In this document: positions 30,555 to 41,365 of the stretch, piece after piece | Position numbering within the stretch: position 1 is the first letter of the stretch | Layout of the letters: each line of letters starts with the position of its first letter | The notes under the pieces: model-generated | Database searches by the model: none | The model's input: the letters and a program-made list of their open reading frames with translations, nothing else | What the model was told of the DNA's origin: nothing | Made by a program: the position numbers and the translations under genes | Source of the DNA: Aureobasidium sp. EXF-3400 | Taxonomy: Eukaryota; Ascomycota; Dothideomycetes; Dothideales; Saccotheciaceae | Direction: 5' to 3' | Length of the DNA: 64,000 nucleotides | Assembly: GCA_024195585.1 (NCBI GenBank) | Contig: SWBL01000037.1 | Location: forward strand, 1-64,000

Positions 30555-32195
30555 ATGGCCGACACATACCTTTCATTCCTGCGCTCGCCATCCGAGTCCG
30601 CGCTTGCATCTGATGCTGCCCTTCATTATATCACCACTACTACCTCGATCCACGACTCTGCCGCCATCATCAAGCATTACCAGGCTCAGGAGAAGGTCCT
30701 CAAGAAGAAATCGGAAAATGTCTTGGGCTCGAATGGTAGCTCCGACGGTGCCGTCGTCGAGACTGAAACCACCTTTGAGTTCATGCGTGGAGGCGGCGCT
30801 ATCCTACCACAGATGGACGACAACATGCTGGCCGACTCGATTGCTACTCTTCCTATGGTCAGTACTGGTCTACACACGGTCAAGCTACCAAGTCTTACAC
30901 ATATCAGGTACACGTCGTTCAATACAACGCTCAAGGCAAGATCAGCCAGATCAGACTCTACTGGGATCAAGCAACCGTACTCAGACAGGTTGAAGCCATT
31001 GGCAAGAGTGGTCGCAACTGGCCCATTCGTGACGGCACAAACATGATCAAGACTGTCAAGAACAGCATCAACAACGCCGGCTCCACTACTACATCTCTGC
31101 CCACTCGCCCTGCCTCAACCCAGTCGCAAGCTGGCGGCCGTCAGAATGGTGACTTCCACGCTCGTCTTTTCGCCACTGGCGAAGGCCAGGAACCCCGTAC
31201 CCAGGCCAACGTCAACCCTGAATATGCTGTTCGTACATCGGCCAAGCCCGCTCCTCGTCAAATGGATGAAATCTTCGCAAACGGTAGTTCTAACGAAAGT
31301 TACAAGCCCGAAGGAAAGCCCAAGGCCGGTTCTGGCAAGAACTTCCAAGACAACCGTCTCTTCGACGAGAACACGCAACCCCAACGAATCCTGTCTCCCG
31401 AAAGCAAGAAGATCGATCCCAGGAAATATGACCATTTCGAATTCTCCACAGGCGAGGGTAGTGCCCCTGCTTCCGACCTTCACAGACGCATGTCTACCAA
31501 GGGCTCGACGCACACCAGCAACTGGGACTTCCAAGACTTCACTACTCCTGAAAAGCACAAGCCTAGACCCAACCCTGAGCAGGAGCGTCACATTGGTCCT
31601 GGTGTAGATGAGGTATGTCTAGCCCGATTGTCTTTTCTCATCCACTTCTGACACTATGCAGGATCAAATCTCTCCCGAGAAGCGTCCCATCGTCCACGCT
31701 GCTCGTCCTGATGCCAACGCTCACTTCGAGATCTCGGATGACAGTCCTGCTGGTCCCAAAGCACCATTCAGCAACCACACTAATGTCGACAAGTCCAGAC
31801 GCGGCGACGAATACCAACCCCACTTCAACATTGGTCAATCAAATGCTCCCAAGAAGATCTACAAGACTGCAGGAAACGGAATGGGCGGACGTTCTGGCGC
31901 ACCTACGCTCTGGGACGACCCTGAAGAAGCTGCCCCTGAGAAGCCAATCTACAAGACCTACGGTAACGGTATGGGCGGACGCAGAGATGGCGGTCTCTCA
32001 TGGGACATTGGTGACGAGGGCGACAGCTCCAGACAGCCCGCCATTTACAAGACACGAGGCGATGGTATGGGAGGTCGCCGTGACAAGAATGCTACCACTG
32101 AGAACGATGCTGTCTCTGGCGCAAAGGGTTACGCGTCTTCAGCACGCGCTCAGAACTACCACTCTTCTCAAAGAGATGACGAGTACGAGTTCTAG
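30555..32195 (+). CDS. NTF2-like-fold protein with C-terminal IYKTxGxGMGGR repeats (513 aa)
   Basis: Exons 30555-30857, 30908-31612 and 31662-32195; introns of 50 bp (GTCAGT..CAG) and 49 bp (GTATGT..CAG). Product is 513 residues. Residues 1 to about 150 have the pattern of an NTF2/SnoaL-like domain: an early helix, acidic loop, then VHVVQYNAQGKISQIRLYWDQ, typical of the last strands of that fold. The middle is disordered (Pro/Ser/Gln-rich, EPRTQANVNPEYAVR). The C-terminus has three spaced copies of IYKTxGxGMGGR at about 31857, 31948 and 32043, with SNWDFQDF, WDDPE and DDEYEF between or after them. The N-terminal fold is an inference from the strand pattern. Function unknown; the GMGGR repeats suggest a binding or arginine-methylation motif. 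Confidence 0.72.
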
Positions 32196-33206
32196 ATGGT
32201 CCGGCTTTTGATCGATCGATCGATTGATTGATTAATTGATTGATTGCTTGGTGTTGGACTCTGGCGTAGTGGAGTAACGATTTCCATGGACTTTATTTCT
32301 GCGTTCCAGGAAAGCACATGCTGCTGTTATGAGATAGCATCCAGTGTTATTTCGACCTTTGATACGAACATAATGGATATGATTTGATACCCTCCGACGT
32401 CTTGATAACAATCACGCCAGAAAGCATAGCAGCAGTGAATCAAGACTCGTTTCATTTGTATATCTCTGATCAGAGTAACCACTTCTCGAAGAGCAGAAGG
32501 AAACGGTGGTTCAAGAGTTCTATACTCAATAAGTCGACAATTCAAGACCTCATTGTGTAGGGTCAGTGCAGATTGTGTATCTAGACATGTCCGCATCCCA
32601 TTGAATGGACTTGTAATGCAAGAGACTACTAGACTGCCGATCGATACACGGGTCTTGTCTTATAACAATCTTCGAAGACTTGGAGCTTATTGTATATATG
32701 GCTTGATGGACTTCAAAGGTCTTTGCTGTGAGTATCGATCAAGAGCTGGCAAGGCCCTTGCAAGAAAGCGAGTGTCAGATCTCTGTCTCGTTGTAATGAT
32801 ACTGGTCTTGAGGAGTGGAAGATAGTTGGTTGGTAGGGAAGAGGTAGGAGACAGGGAAAGCTGGCCAATGCCTGGGGTTTGTGAGGAGATATCGTTGTCA
32901 GAACTGTGGACCATATCTTTCATCATTTTCGAAGGTTGAGGCTAGAAGATATGCGCCTTCGTGAGGACAGCATACGCAACGTTGTAGGGCTGCCTTTTTC
33001 AATCTTATCGTTCGAGACACCAGGACATGAGATACTCACGTATACAGGAAAAAAAGGTTGCGGATCTGCTTTTCCTCCTATGATCAAGAGGATCCCAATT
33101 TTCGAGATATCAAAACTGCTGCTTAGTTTCTGTTGTCTGCTGCAGCAAAGAGAACCCAAAGTTCTTCTTTCATGCCGTCCAACATCTCCACCCCTTCCAA
33201 TCTCCC
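32196..33206. other. Convergent 3' intergenic stretch
   Basis: About 1 kb between tail-to-tail genes. It begins with a simple GATC/GATT repeat (listed separately); otherwise no coding or RNA feature seen. Confidence 0.5.
32211..32247. repeat. Simple tetranucleotide repeat (GATC/GATT)
   Basis: Run of GATC units turning into GATT units with one AATT, about 37 bp, 15 bases after the stop codon of the NTF2-like gene. Microsatellite in a 3' UTR; length polymorphism is likely. Confidence 0.85.
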
Positions 33207-34052
33207 CTACTGAGGCGCAACCATCGGTGGCTCAGCCTTGTTCTTCTTCTTCTTATCCTCGACCAACTCCACATTATCCTCGGGAATCTGTTCATACTTA
33301 TCACAAAGCCACTCCAATATATCCTCACTCAAATCTCCCTGGATGGTAATAACCTCACCCACACCTCCCGGCATTTTCGTCGCCGAACTTCCAGTCGCGA
33401 ATTTCTTGCCTAGCTCTTTTGCTACTTTCTTGATGTCTAGGCCAAACGCTTCCAAGCCGCTGACTTCGGTGACGTGTTTACGTTTGTTGCGTTCCACGCG
33501 CTTTATGGTTACTTTGGAGGTGGCGAGTTCTTCGGCGCGGCGGGCTTCGAGGGCGGAGGCTTTTGCTTCTTTTTTCTTTGCGTCTTTTTCGGCGCGTTTT
33601 TGGGCGTCGATGGAGAGGGTGGAGAGGTTTGCTGCTACGGCGTCTGTATGTTTTGGAACCCGTCAGTGGGATGCTAGATCGTGGGGTATAGCTGGTGAAG
33701 GAGATCAAGGCGGATTGTGGTATAGCAAGGCGGTGAGTAAAGGTCGAGGAGTCGCGAAAACGAACCTTCAGAGTAGAGCTTGTTGTGTAGCTCAGGGTGC
33801 TTGGACTCGAGCCATTCTTCACATTTCTTTGTTGTGCCGCCGAATTCACAGTACTGTGTGAGTGTACTCGATCAGTTTCCCATGCTCTTTGATATGTTTT
33901 CTTGCTGGCGCGCTGCCTAACCTACTTCTGGAGGAAGACTGCAGACTGCGAATGATGATGTTAGTAAGCAGATCGTAGATATTGTACATGGGAGCGAGCT
34001 TACCTCCACAGTAGACTACCTGCTTGGGGGGAAGGACTGCTGTTTCGGACAT
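33207..34052 (-). CDS. TMA22: Translation machinery-associated protein 22 (DENR / density-regulated protein)
   Basis: Cytosolic partner of MCT-1/Tma20; the pair acts in ribosome recycling and re-initiation on the 40S subunit. Exons (minus) 34052-34004, 33945-33926, 33853-33766 and 33643-33207; introns 58, 72 and 122 bp. The second exon is only 20 bases, but the joined product reads [27 protein letters not shown] across it, the family's N-terminal cysteine cluster, which fixes the splicing. Product is 197 residues, usual length. The C-terminal part carries the SUI1-like domain (KVTIKRVERNKRKHVTEVSGLEAF, then GDLSEDILEWL) and a lysine-rich end. The third intron's GTTCGT donor is unusual, but the frame across it (YSEDAVAANL) is right. 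Confidence 0.93.
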
Positions 34053-34504
34053 ATTTGCTTGGTGGGTTGTGTCTGCACAGGGACGAGGCGGTTTTTGGAG
34101 GGGCAGCACTCGACGTCAGTTTGGGAAAACACCGCGGGGTTTCGCGGTCTTGGCATTCACTTCTCCGCATCAAACATCACTCCATCTGCTGACTTGTTCT
34201 GTACCACTCATTCACCGAAGGCATCCGAGGTAGAAAGTGTCTGTGAAATGTGTTCATGTCTCATTCTCGTGATCAAGCTGCATAGCTAGCTAGGTATGTA
34301 GGGTTTTCTGGAGTTTCTTCCATCTCTTCAACCATGTTCCAGGTCGAAAAGGCCATAACAGTACAAAAGCAAATCTCATAGCAAATTGCTGAGCGAGGGG
34401 AGCGTCGTGTTTCAGAGGCGCTTCCTGCTGCAAATGCTTTCTGCAGACTGGAAAACGACAGTCACGTCGAGTCCCAAGTCTCTGTTGATACATGAGGGGG
34501 TCAA
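34053..34504. other. Intergenic
   Basis: 452 bp between two minus-strand genes: TMA22 promoter on the left, 3' UTR of the DJ-1-like gene on the right. No other feature seen. Confidence 0.45.
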
Positions 34505-35486
34505 TTAGACATCAACACCCTTGCAAACGACACCCTTGTGCCATTCGTATTGCATCTTGCGAGCGACCTCATTGGCCGCCTCGTAGCTAACCAGAGCACT
34601 GACAAGATAGAAGGCAGCATCGAGACCAGTCGAAATGCCACCGCTGGTGATGACGCGGAGTCCACCAAGCTTGAGCTGAGCACGTCTAGCGTTGCTCTCA
34701 CGACGAGTGTTGCTCTGTTTGAAAGAGAAGCTGCCCTTGCGAGCATTGCTGGGACGACGACCCGTCTTTGAGTCGGAGCGGGTGCGGATGTAGGGGTTGT
34801 TCTCGTCTTCGTCGATGTCGAAGCGAAGGTTGTTGACGACATAGCGCTCTTCCATGACATCGAAGCGCTCAGACATGTCGCGATGGGAGACACTCTGGTT
34901 GAGGTTCTCCATCTTGATCATGTAATCAGGGTGGGTGGTGGCGGACAGTCCAGAAAGGATGCCAGTCTCAGCCACAAAGAGGGAGCCAGTGCAAACCGAC
35001 ATGAGAGTTCTCTCTCTCATAGGGTTCTTGGTCTGGATCTCGGCGTATGACTTGATCAAAGCCATGGGCTCGGTGGCCTTGTTCTTGCCGAAGTAGGGGA
35101 TGCTGAGGATGTTATCGGTACCTCCACCGGGGACAATGACAACGTCGTAGTTGGCGAGGTGCTTGTGGGCCTCGCGGAAGGTCATGTCGGTCTTGAACGA
35201 GACGCCCTGAGCAGACGTGACGAAATCGGAGTCGCCGACAAAGGTGACTTCGAAAGCCTTGCTTTCTGTGAGATGGTAGGTCAGTCAATGTTATCACCAT
35301 GGCAATGCATCAGAGCACGTGATGCTTGAGGTGCAACTTACCAGGATCATTGATATCGTGGCGAGCATGACTGAGAACTTCAAGAGGACCGATGAAGTCG
35401 AGAGCGTCGAGGCCTTCGTGGAGAGTGAACAGGACCTTGACGGGCTCGGGCATAGTGCCATCACCGTCCTCAGCGATTGCACTCAT
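34505..35486 (-). CDS. DJ-1/PfpI (class I glutamine amidotransferase-like) family protein
   Basis: Exons (minus) 35486-35342 and 35265-34505; intron 35341-35266 (GTAAGT..CAG, 76 bp). Product is 301 residues. Starts with the typical KVLFTLHEGLDALDFIGPLEVLS, then DVVIVPGGG and the nucleophile elbow SVCTGS with Cys140; a conserved THPDY follows. The last part, GGLRVITSGGISTGLDAAFYLVS, is also typical of fungal ThiJ/PfpI proteins. Between about residues 190 and 235 there is a basic Ser/Arg/Asn-rich insertion (RTRSDSKTGRRPSNARKGS) absent from the standard fold. Members may be glyoxalases, hydratases or chaperones; which one cannot be told here. Start ATG 35486 gives a normal N-terminus. Confidence 0.85.
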
Positions 35487-36324
35487 CGTGCCGGTATTGT
35501 AGTATGAGAATTGGAAAAGTAGTTGAAGGTTGTTGTTTGAGACTCAGATGAGCCGATGAGGAAGAAGGAAGGAAGCAGAAGGACAGCAGATGCCTGGCTT
35601 TTGTAGTCACACTCAAGAGCTTAGCTATGAGGGAGCTCCCTCATCTAGCTTGGGGTGAGCTGATCCATCACGCTCCTGCTCAGGTACCTGCAACTGCCTC
35701 TTCCCCATACTTTACCCCGCACTTGGATCTGCGTGCTATAGGACGGCCACGGAAGGCGTGCACTAGCGGATAAACCTTGAGAGAGCTCTGAAACGCTCAC
35801 ACGGGGGTACGACCATCTTACTTGCATCAATTCAAGCAGCAAACACTTCCACAGCCAGGCGGATACTCATCAAACAGTACCTGTAAAATCCACAGGCCAA
35901 TTGCTCGACGACAACAACTCGGAAGCTGCAAGCAAGATGGTCTCCTGACTGGTTCCGTGATGATCTCCAGGGAAGCAAAAGCTTCAGGAAGCTACCCCAC
36001 GCCGGCCATGACATGTTTTGGGTTAGCTGATTACGTCTGGGTGTCATGCGACACACGACAGTTACAATGCGACTAGTTCCAGAGGAGGGACATGGCGAGC
36101 TCAGGTACGTATGAGTAACCGGTGTTGCGGGATTAACTTGCCTGAGGCGTCGGAGCTCCGGCCTGAGAGGTCGCGTGTAGGAAAGCTCGACGACAGCATG
36201 GAAAATGACTGACATTGGAGGGCGAGGAAAATCGAAGGCTGAAGCTTGTATCTCAATTCTAGACAAATGAACTACTAGCAAAGCTATCAATGTAGGTATG
36301 TCCCAATAGATTGACCTGCTTCAT
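35487..36324. other. Intergenic
   Basis: 838 bp between two minus-strand genes: promoter of the DJ-1-like gene on the left, 3' UTR of TPC1 on the right. Short frames only; nothing I can support. Confidence 0.45.
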
Positions 36325-37381
36325 TCATTGCTTTCCTTCCAGAACCTCGAACGACTGCAAAGTGTGAATCGCTCTCTCGTATGTCCACATGGTGATAGCA
36401 CTGGCGGGAGCAGCCTTGATTAGACCCACGGTCAAGCCTCTATAAAGAGATCGTACACCTTCTTTGGCTAGAATTGAAGCCACGGTGCGCATGACACCAG
36501 TCTCATAGACCGGGATGTTCTTGTGCACGTACTTTGCTCTTGTGGGACCTTGAACTTGCAATCTCTTTCTGACAGTGTCGAGTGGGAAGACAGCTGTCTT
36601 GGATAGCATACTGGCCAATACACCTGCTATGGCGTCACCAGAACCAAGAGACTCCAGCGGCATAGATACACCAGCGAAGGCAGGCTTCAATGCTTCATAG
36701 AAGGCGAAGAAGAGGCCCATGTATGGCACAATCTGGCCAATGCCCGCACCCAACCCGCGAAAGAAGCCTTTCGGACCTTCATTCCTTGAGATGTCGCGAA
36801 TGGACGATAAAAGGGAGTCGTAGACGCGATCGTTCCCTTGAGCGGCAAAGCGTGTGCGAAGAAGGTCGAGCGGGTATGTAGCAGTAGTGGCGGCGGTGCC
36901 TGCGACAGCTCCAGCGATGAAGCTGACAGCAGTGCCGGGCAGCTTGTAGTTGGGGGTGAGCTCGTCGATAGCTTGTGTAGCAGAACGGTATGCTAGGAAT
37001 TGGATGCCTCCATATGCCAGGTACATGCCCTCTGCGGGCACGTTGCCCTTCCACAGTCCAGTCAAGCCTTCTTCGCGAAGAATGGTCTTGAGAGTGAAGA
37101 GGGTCCCCTTGTAGACAGGGCCCTTGTGCGCATGATGAGCGTACGATAGCGGATCAGAGAGCGAATGAATTTGCAGTTGCAGACGGATCTTGACAACATC
37201 CAGAGGGGCTATGCAGAACCTGGCGCAAAATGTCTTGTCAATGACTGGCTTGGTGAGGAAGAAGCGAGGAAAGGTGAGCTTGGGGCGCATACCTTGAGAC
37301 GAGGCCAGCTATGGCACCGGCGGCGACGACCTGCGTACGAGAGCCCTCATCTCGGAGCTGCTCGACCTTGTTCTCAGACAT
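36325..37381 (-). CDS. TPC1: Mitochondrial thiamine pyrophosphate carrier
   Basis: Inner-membrane solute carrier importing thiamine pyrophosphate for matrix enzymes such as pyruvate dehydrogenase. Exons (minus) 37381-37293 and 37219-36325; intron 37292-37220 (GTATGC..CAG, 73 bp). Product is 327 residues, the usual length. It shows the threefold carrier repeat with signatures [10 protein letters not shown] (after the splice), PLDLLRTRF and [10 protein letters not shown], each followed by a loop with a [16 protein letters not shown] or SLYRGLT element. Family features such as the Gly-rich N-terminal helix ([13 protein letters not shown]) and [24 protein letters not shown] point to TPC1 rather than another carrier. 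Head-to-head with the oxygenase gene, whose product also appears mitochondrial. Confidence 0.9.
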
Positions 37382-37564
37382 GCATCGGCCGGTTTGAGGG
37401 AGACTTCAAGCAGGTGGATGCCAAACACCGACTCAAATCTGGAGAGCCGAGGGAAGGAAGGAACAAAGCTTGGACGCCGCCGTCAAACTCCACTGGCGCT
37501 CTTTCCTCGACCAGATCGCTTTGTCAACCTGTTTCCTTTGTCTCTCGCTTAATTCAAGGAAGAG
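37382..37564. promoter_or_regulatory. Compact divergent promoter, TPC1 / oxygenase
   Basis: Only 183 bp between the two start codons, with a CT-rich stretch (TTTCCTTTGTCTCTCGCTTAATTC) before the oxygenase ATG. Shared regulation is possible. No named motif seen. Confidence 0.55.
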
Positions 37565-39460
37565 ATGAGTGCAGCTGTGCGACCATCAGCTTTTGTCTTG
37601 CGCAGAGCACGCCAGGTGCCTGTGCCACAACGTTTCACGCGACGATGGCAGACGACGGCTGCGAAGCCCGCAACCTACGACGAGATGCTCGAACTGATGG
37701 AAACCGAGTATCCTGATCCCAACAAGCCTCGCTCCAGGTCTGCTCGTACTCCCAAAGTTCCGTCATCCGCACAACATGTACAACAACAGCACGACCAGCC
37801 GGACGCTCGCTCTGAACTCTCCACGGCCTCCGAGCCTGCCTTCGATCTTCCCAATACGATGCCAGGACTCACTGCTACTGGAAATGCTCGAGCACAGCCC
37901 AAATACAAATCCGCAAACAAGAAGCTGCCTGGGTCACCAAGAAATATTGCCCAGGACGAGCACAAGCCTCGTCGCATACCTCCACCAGTTTACAAGCCAA
38001 CCACCGACCACGTCAACGACCAAGTCTTAGAGAAGATCACGATCCGCACGTCACAGCCATCGGCCGAGGGTTCAGACCAGTCACAAGCACTGGAAACTCA
38101 AGATCCTCTTATTTCTCTCGACTCTGATGAATCGACGAAGCAGTCTTCCGTGTTAAAAGCACTCCGAAAAGTCTCCAGTCAAGATGATTCACCCGCCCAG
38201 ACACCACGCAAAATACCTTTCAAAGAATTCGGGCTCAACCCATTGGAAACTATCAGGATTACAGGGGGTGGTAGACTCAGTGGCGTCGGTCGGGTCTTCG
38301 ACAACATCTTCCTTCGCGACTCGTGCACTTGCTCCCAGTGCGTCGACACATCTACACGACAGAAACGCTTCGACTCTGCCGACATTCCTACCAACATCAG
38401 GATCAGAAACATGGAAACTAAACACGATAACGTCGTCATTACTTGGAAGCACGATGTCCCCGGCTTTGGTCCAGACCATGAAACCGTTCTGAACACTGAA
38501 CATCTTGCGTGGTCACCGGACTTCCCAAAGACCCATGAGTATCTGGGTGGAAAATTTGCCTGGGATCATGCTTCGCTGGAGAACAGTAGGCTTGATTTCG
38601 ACTACAACGAGTACATGTCGGATGAAAAGGTCCTTTTTGATCTTTTGCAACAACTACAGATGTATGGTCTGGTATTCATCAAGAATGTTCCCGAAGCAGA
38701 GTCATCAGTTGTCCAAACAGCGAATCGCATCGGGCCTCTGAAGAACACCTTCTATGGCGACACATGGGACGTGCGCAGTGTGTCGAACGCAAAAAACGTC
38801 GCATATACTGACGTGAATCTTGGTTTCCACATGGATTTGCTTTATATGCAGCAACCTCCAAGACTGCAGCTTCTTCACTGTTTGCGTGCGTCCGAACAAG
38901 GTGGCGTCTCTTTGTTTAGCGATGCTTACCGTGCTGTGCAACAACTCTACAACATGGACCAGGCCGCATTCGAGGCTCTTGCAGAAACGCCAGTCAACTT
39001 CCATTACGACAACGACAACCACCATTATTTCCGGAGTCGCCGCACATTCCAACTACGTGAGGGCATAACCAAGTTACCTAGGAACGTTTCCAAAGTGTAC
39101 AATTATCTGGACGCAGTGAACTGGGCACCCCCGTTCCAAGCCCCCTTTCACCACACTGAAGGCGACGTAAAATTCGCCAAAAGCATGCGAGCATGGCACG
39201 AGGCGGCGCAAACCTTTAGAGATCTTACAGAGTTGGACTATAATGTTTACAGACGGCAGATGGCACCTGGCGAGTGTGTGATCTTTGACAACCGCCGTGT
39301 TCTACATGCCAGAACAGCATTTGCTGGTGGCGAAAGATGGCTCAGGGGTGCTTATTTGGATGATGACCCGTACCTGAGCAAGATGCGAGTGCTCGCGAGG
39401 GCCTACGGAAGCCAATCATTCAAAAGTAGAACTCGACCATCACCAGTGCCTGGTAAATAG
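37565..39460 (+). CDS. Gamma-butyrobetaine dioxygenase-like Fe(II)/2-oxoglutarate oxygenase, mitochondrial
   Basis: Single exon, 631 residues. An N-terminal Arg/Ala-rich presequence (MSAAVRPSAFVLRRARQ..RFTRRW) predicts mitochondrial import. Residues about 40-210 are disordered and rich in Pro/Ser. From about 220 comes the GBBH N-terminal zinc-binding-like domain (FLRDSCTCSQCVD). Then the TauD-type jelly roll: iron ligands His422 and Asp424 in GFHMDLLYMQQPP, distal His581 in VLHARTAF, and the 2-oxoglutarate arginine in GGERWLRGAYLD. Relatives include BBOX1, TMLHE and yeast Aim17. Substrate (butyrobetaine, trimethyllysine or other) cannot be decided from sequence alone. Starts 183 bp from TPC1 on the opposite strand. 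Confidence 0.88.
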   Translation: MSAAVRPSAFVLRRARQVPVPQRFTRRWQTTAAKPATYDEMLELMETEYPDPNKPRSRSARTPKVPSSAQHVQQQHDQPDARSELSTASEPAFDLPNTMPGLTATGNARAQPKYKSANKKLPGSPRNIAQDEHKPRRIPPPVYKPTTDHVNDQVLEKITIRTSQPSAEGSDQSQALETQDPLISLDSDESTKQSSVLKALRKVSSQDDSPAQTPRKIPFKEFGLNPLETIRITGGGRLSGVGRVFDNIFLRDSCTCSQCVDTSTRQKRFDSADIPTNIRIRNMETKHDNVVITWKHDVPGFGPDHETVLNTEHLAWSPDFPKTHEYLGGKFAWDHASLENSRLDFDYNEYMSDEKVLFDLLQQLQMYGLVFIKNVPEAESSVVQTANRIGPLKNTFYGDTWDVRSVSNAKNVAYTDVNLGFHMDLLYMQQPPRLQLLHCLRASEQGGVSLFSDAYRAVQQLYNMDQAAFEALAETPVNFHYDNDNHHYFRSRRTFQLREGITKLPRNVSKVYNYLDAVNWAPPFQAPFHHTEGDVKFAKSMRAWHEAAQTFRDLTELDYNVYRRQMAPGECVIFDNRRVLHARTAFAGGERWLRGAYLDDDPYLSKMRVLARAYGSQSFKSRTRPSPVPGK

Positions 39461-39887
39461 ATCAGCCACCATATGTACATAATCTCACGCGATACAAGTA
39501 CAATGTCATGCCTGTCACGGAGAAATTTGAGACGAAAAGATTGTCCTGCTTGAACCCAGACTTAAAACAATCGAGGTTACAAACCCTCTCGTTTTTGTCG
39601 ACTCCGCTCTCGAACACGCTGAAGAATCAGCAGTCCATGATCGGGGATGATCCCATCCAATACAACTTGTATTTCTGCTCCTTGAGAGAAGATAGGACCC
39701 AAAGAGCATTGCTAGATGGATAGGAACAGGGTGGCTAGCGTAACAAGTAACAGAAATGCCAAGATTCTGGAGTTATCGATAAGAGCAAAATCCGGGACCA
39801 GCGACTGGACTTTCTCAAAAGTTTGCCTTTGCAGTCGCATCTCGACATACCAAACAATAATAGCACATCACACGACATACCGCCATC
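39461..39887. promoter_or_regulatory. Upstream region of RPF2
   Basis: 427 bp between the oxygenase stop and the RPF2 start. The last 50 bases are CA-rich (ACATCACACGACATACCGCCATC), typical leader context. No other feature seen. Confidence 0.45.
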
Positions 39888-41017
39888 ATGATGTTGAGAC
39901 AGATGTACGCATTTCCCCACTCATGTCTTCAGCGATATCCAGAGAACAGTGCACTAATATCGTACGCCAAACAGTAAACCCAAGAACGCCCGCAGCAAGC
40001 GCGCCCTCGACAAGAAAGCGCCCCAGTTGCACGAAAACCCCAAAATGACCTTGTTCCTCCGCTACACCTCATGCTCCGAAATCGTCCAACTCTGCATGGG
40101 CGACTTGCACTCGCTAAAACGTCCTCTGGCCCAAAAGTTCACCAAGAAAAACGACATCCATCCTTTCGAAGACCCATCATCGCTGGAATTTTTCGCCGAG
40201 AAGAATGATTGTTCGCTCATGGTGTTTGGCTCGCACAGCAAGAAACGCCCTCACACAGTTACGTTTGTGCGCTTTTTCGACTACAAGGTCTTGGAGATGT
40301 TGGAGTTGCACGTGGATCCAGAGACTTTCCGCACCATTTCGCAATTCAAGAGTGACAAGGCTCGTGTGGGATTAAAGCCTTTGGTATCGTTTTCCGGCAC
40401 TGCATTCGACTCGCCTGTTTCCAACACATACACACTTGCCAAGAGTTTGCTCTTGGATTTCTTCAAGGGTGAAGATACGAATAATGTCGATGTGGAGGGT
40501 CTGCAGTATATGGTGCATATTTCCGTCGCTGAAGAAGAGGATGCTCAACCCGCTCCCAAGATTTGTCTGCGCACGTACATGATTTCGACAAAGAAGAGTG
40601 GACAATCCCTGCCCCGTGTGGAAGTCGAGGAAATGGGTCCTAGAGTAGATTTCCGCGTTGGCAGAGTCAAGGAGGCGGATGTGGATATGATGAAGGCTGC
40701 TATGAAGAAGCCCAAGGGTCTTGAGGTATGTCTCGGCAATCTGCTCCTACATCTCCTTTTTGCTCTTCTGTATGCAAAGATGCTAACAAAGACCACAGGC
40801 AAAGACAAAGAAGAACATCGAGACAGACATTATCGGCGACAAGGTCGGTCGTATCCATCTCGGCAAGCAGGACCTCAACGACATGCAAACGAGAAAGATG
40901 AAGGGTCTCAAGAGAAACAGAGACGACGACACCGAAGGCGGTCCTGTTGTCTCGGACGACGAAGGCGAGGATTTCGAGGCCGATGGCGGTGTCGAGATCA
41001 AGAAGATCCGTGTCTAA
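39888..41017 (+). CDS. RPF2: Ribosome biogenesis protein RPF2 (Brix domain)
   Basis: Nucleolar factor that, with Rrs1, brings the 5S RNP (5S rRNA, uL18, uL5) into pre-60S particles. Exons 39888-39904 (17 bases), 39975-40725 and 40799-41017; introns 70 bp (GTACGC..CAG) and 73 bp (GTATGT..CTAAC..CAG). The tiny first exon is supported because the joined start MMLRQIKPKNARSKRALDKKAPQL is the conserved RPF2 N-terminus. Product is 328 residues, usual length. The Brix domain shows ENPKMTLFLRYTSCSE, LKRPLAQKFTKKNDIHPFED, FGSHSKKRPHTV and GPRVDFRVGRVKEA. The C-terminus is Lys/Arg-rich then acidic (SDDEGEDFEADGG) and ends in EIKKIRV. Two adjacent ATGs (39888, 39891) are possible starts. Confidence 0.93.
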
Positions 41018-41365
41018 GGAAAGACTCAGGCATAGAGCATGCATATTTGGTCGTAAGAGGACCAATAAAGGAAGAAAAAGTACTTGTCGTGTTCTTATTA
41101 GAGCGTGGAGTTCAGGGTCATTAATCAAATGGTTCTTTCTGTTCGGGCCACAAGAGAAATACGAGAAAACAATTCAAAAGATACAAGTTGCAATCCGTGT
41201 TCGTGCATCAATACTGATTTTGTCTCAATGGATTTCTCTCATTGCAGTGTTCCTCTTAAGAACTGTCTATAGGTTTCGCCCTCCCTTCCCTTTTATATCC
41301 ATTCAGATAAACGCCGGTGCCCCAGTTCCATCCCGATATGCTCTTTCTCCTTTCCGACGTTCAAT
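41018..41365. other. Convergent 3' intergenic stretch
   Basis: 348 bp between RPF2 (plus) and MTD1 (minus). Both 3' UTRs must lie here and may overlap in antisense. Nothing else seen. Confidence 0.5.
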
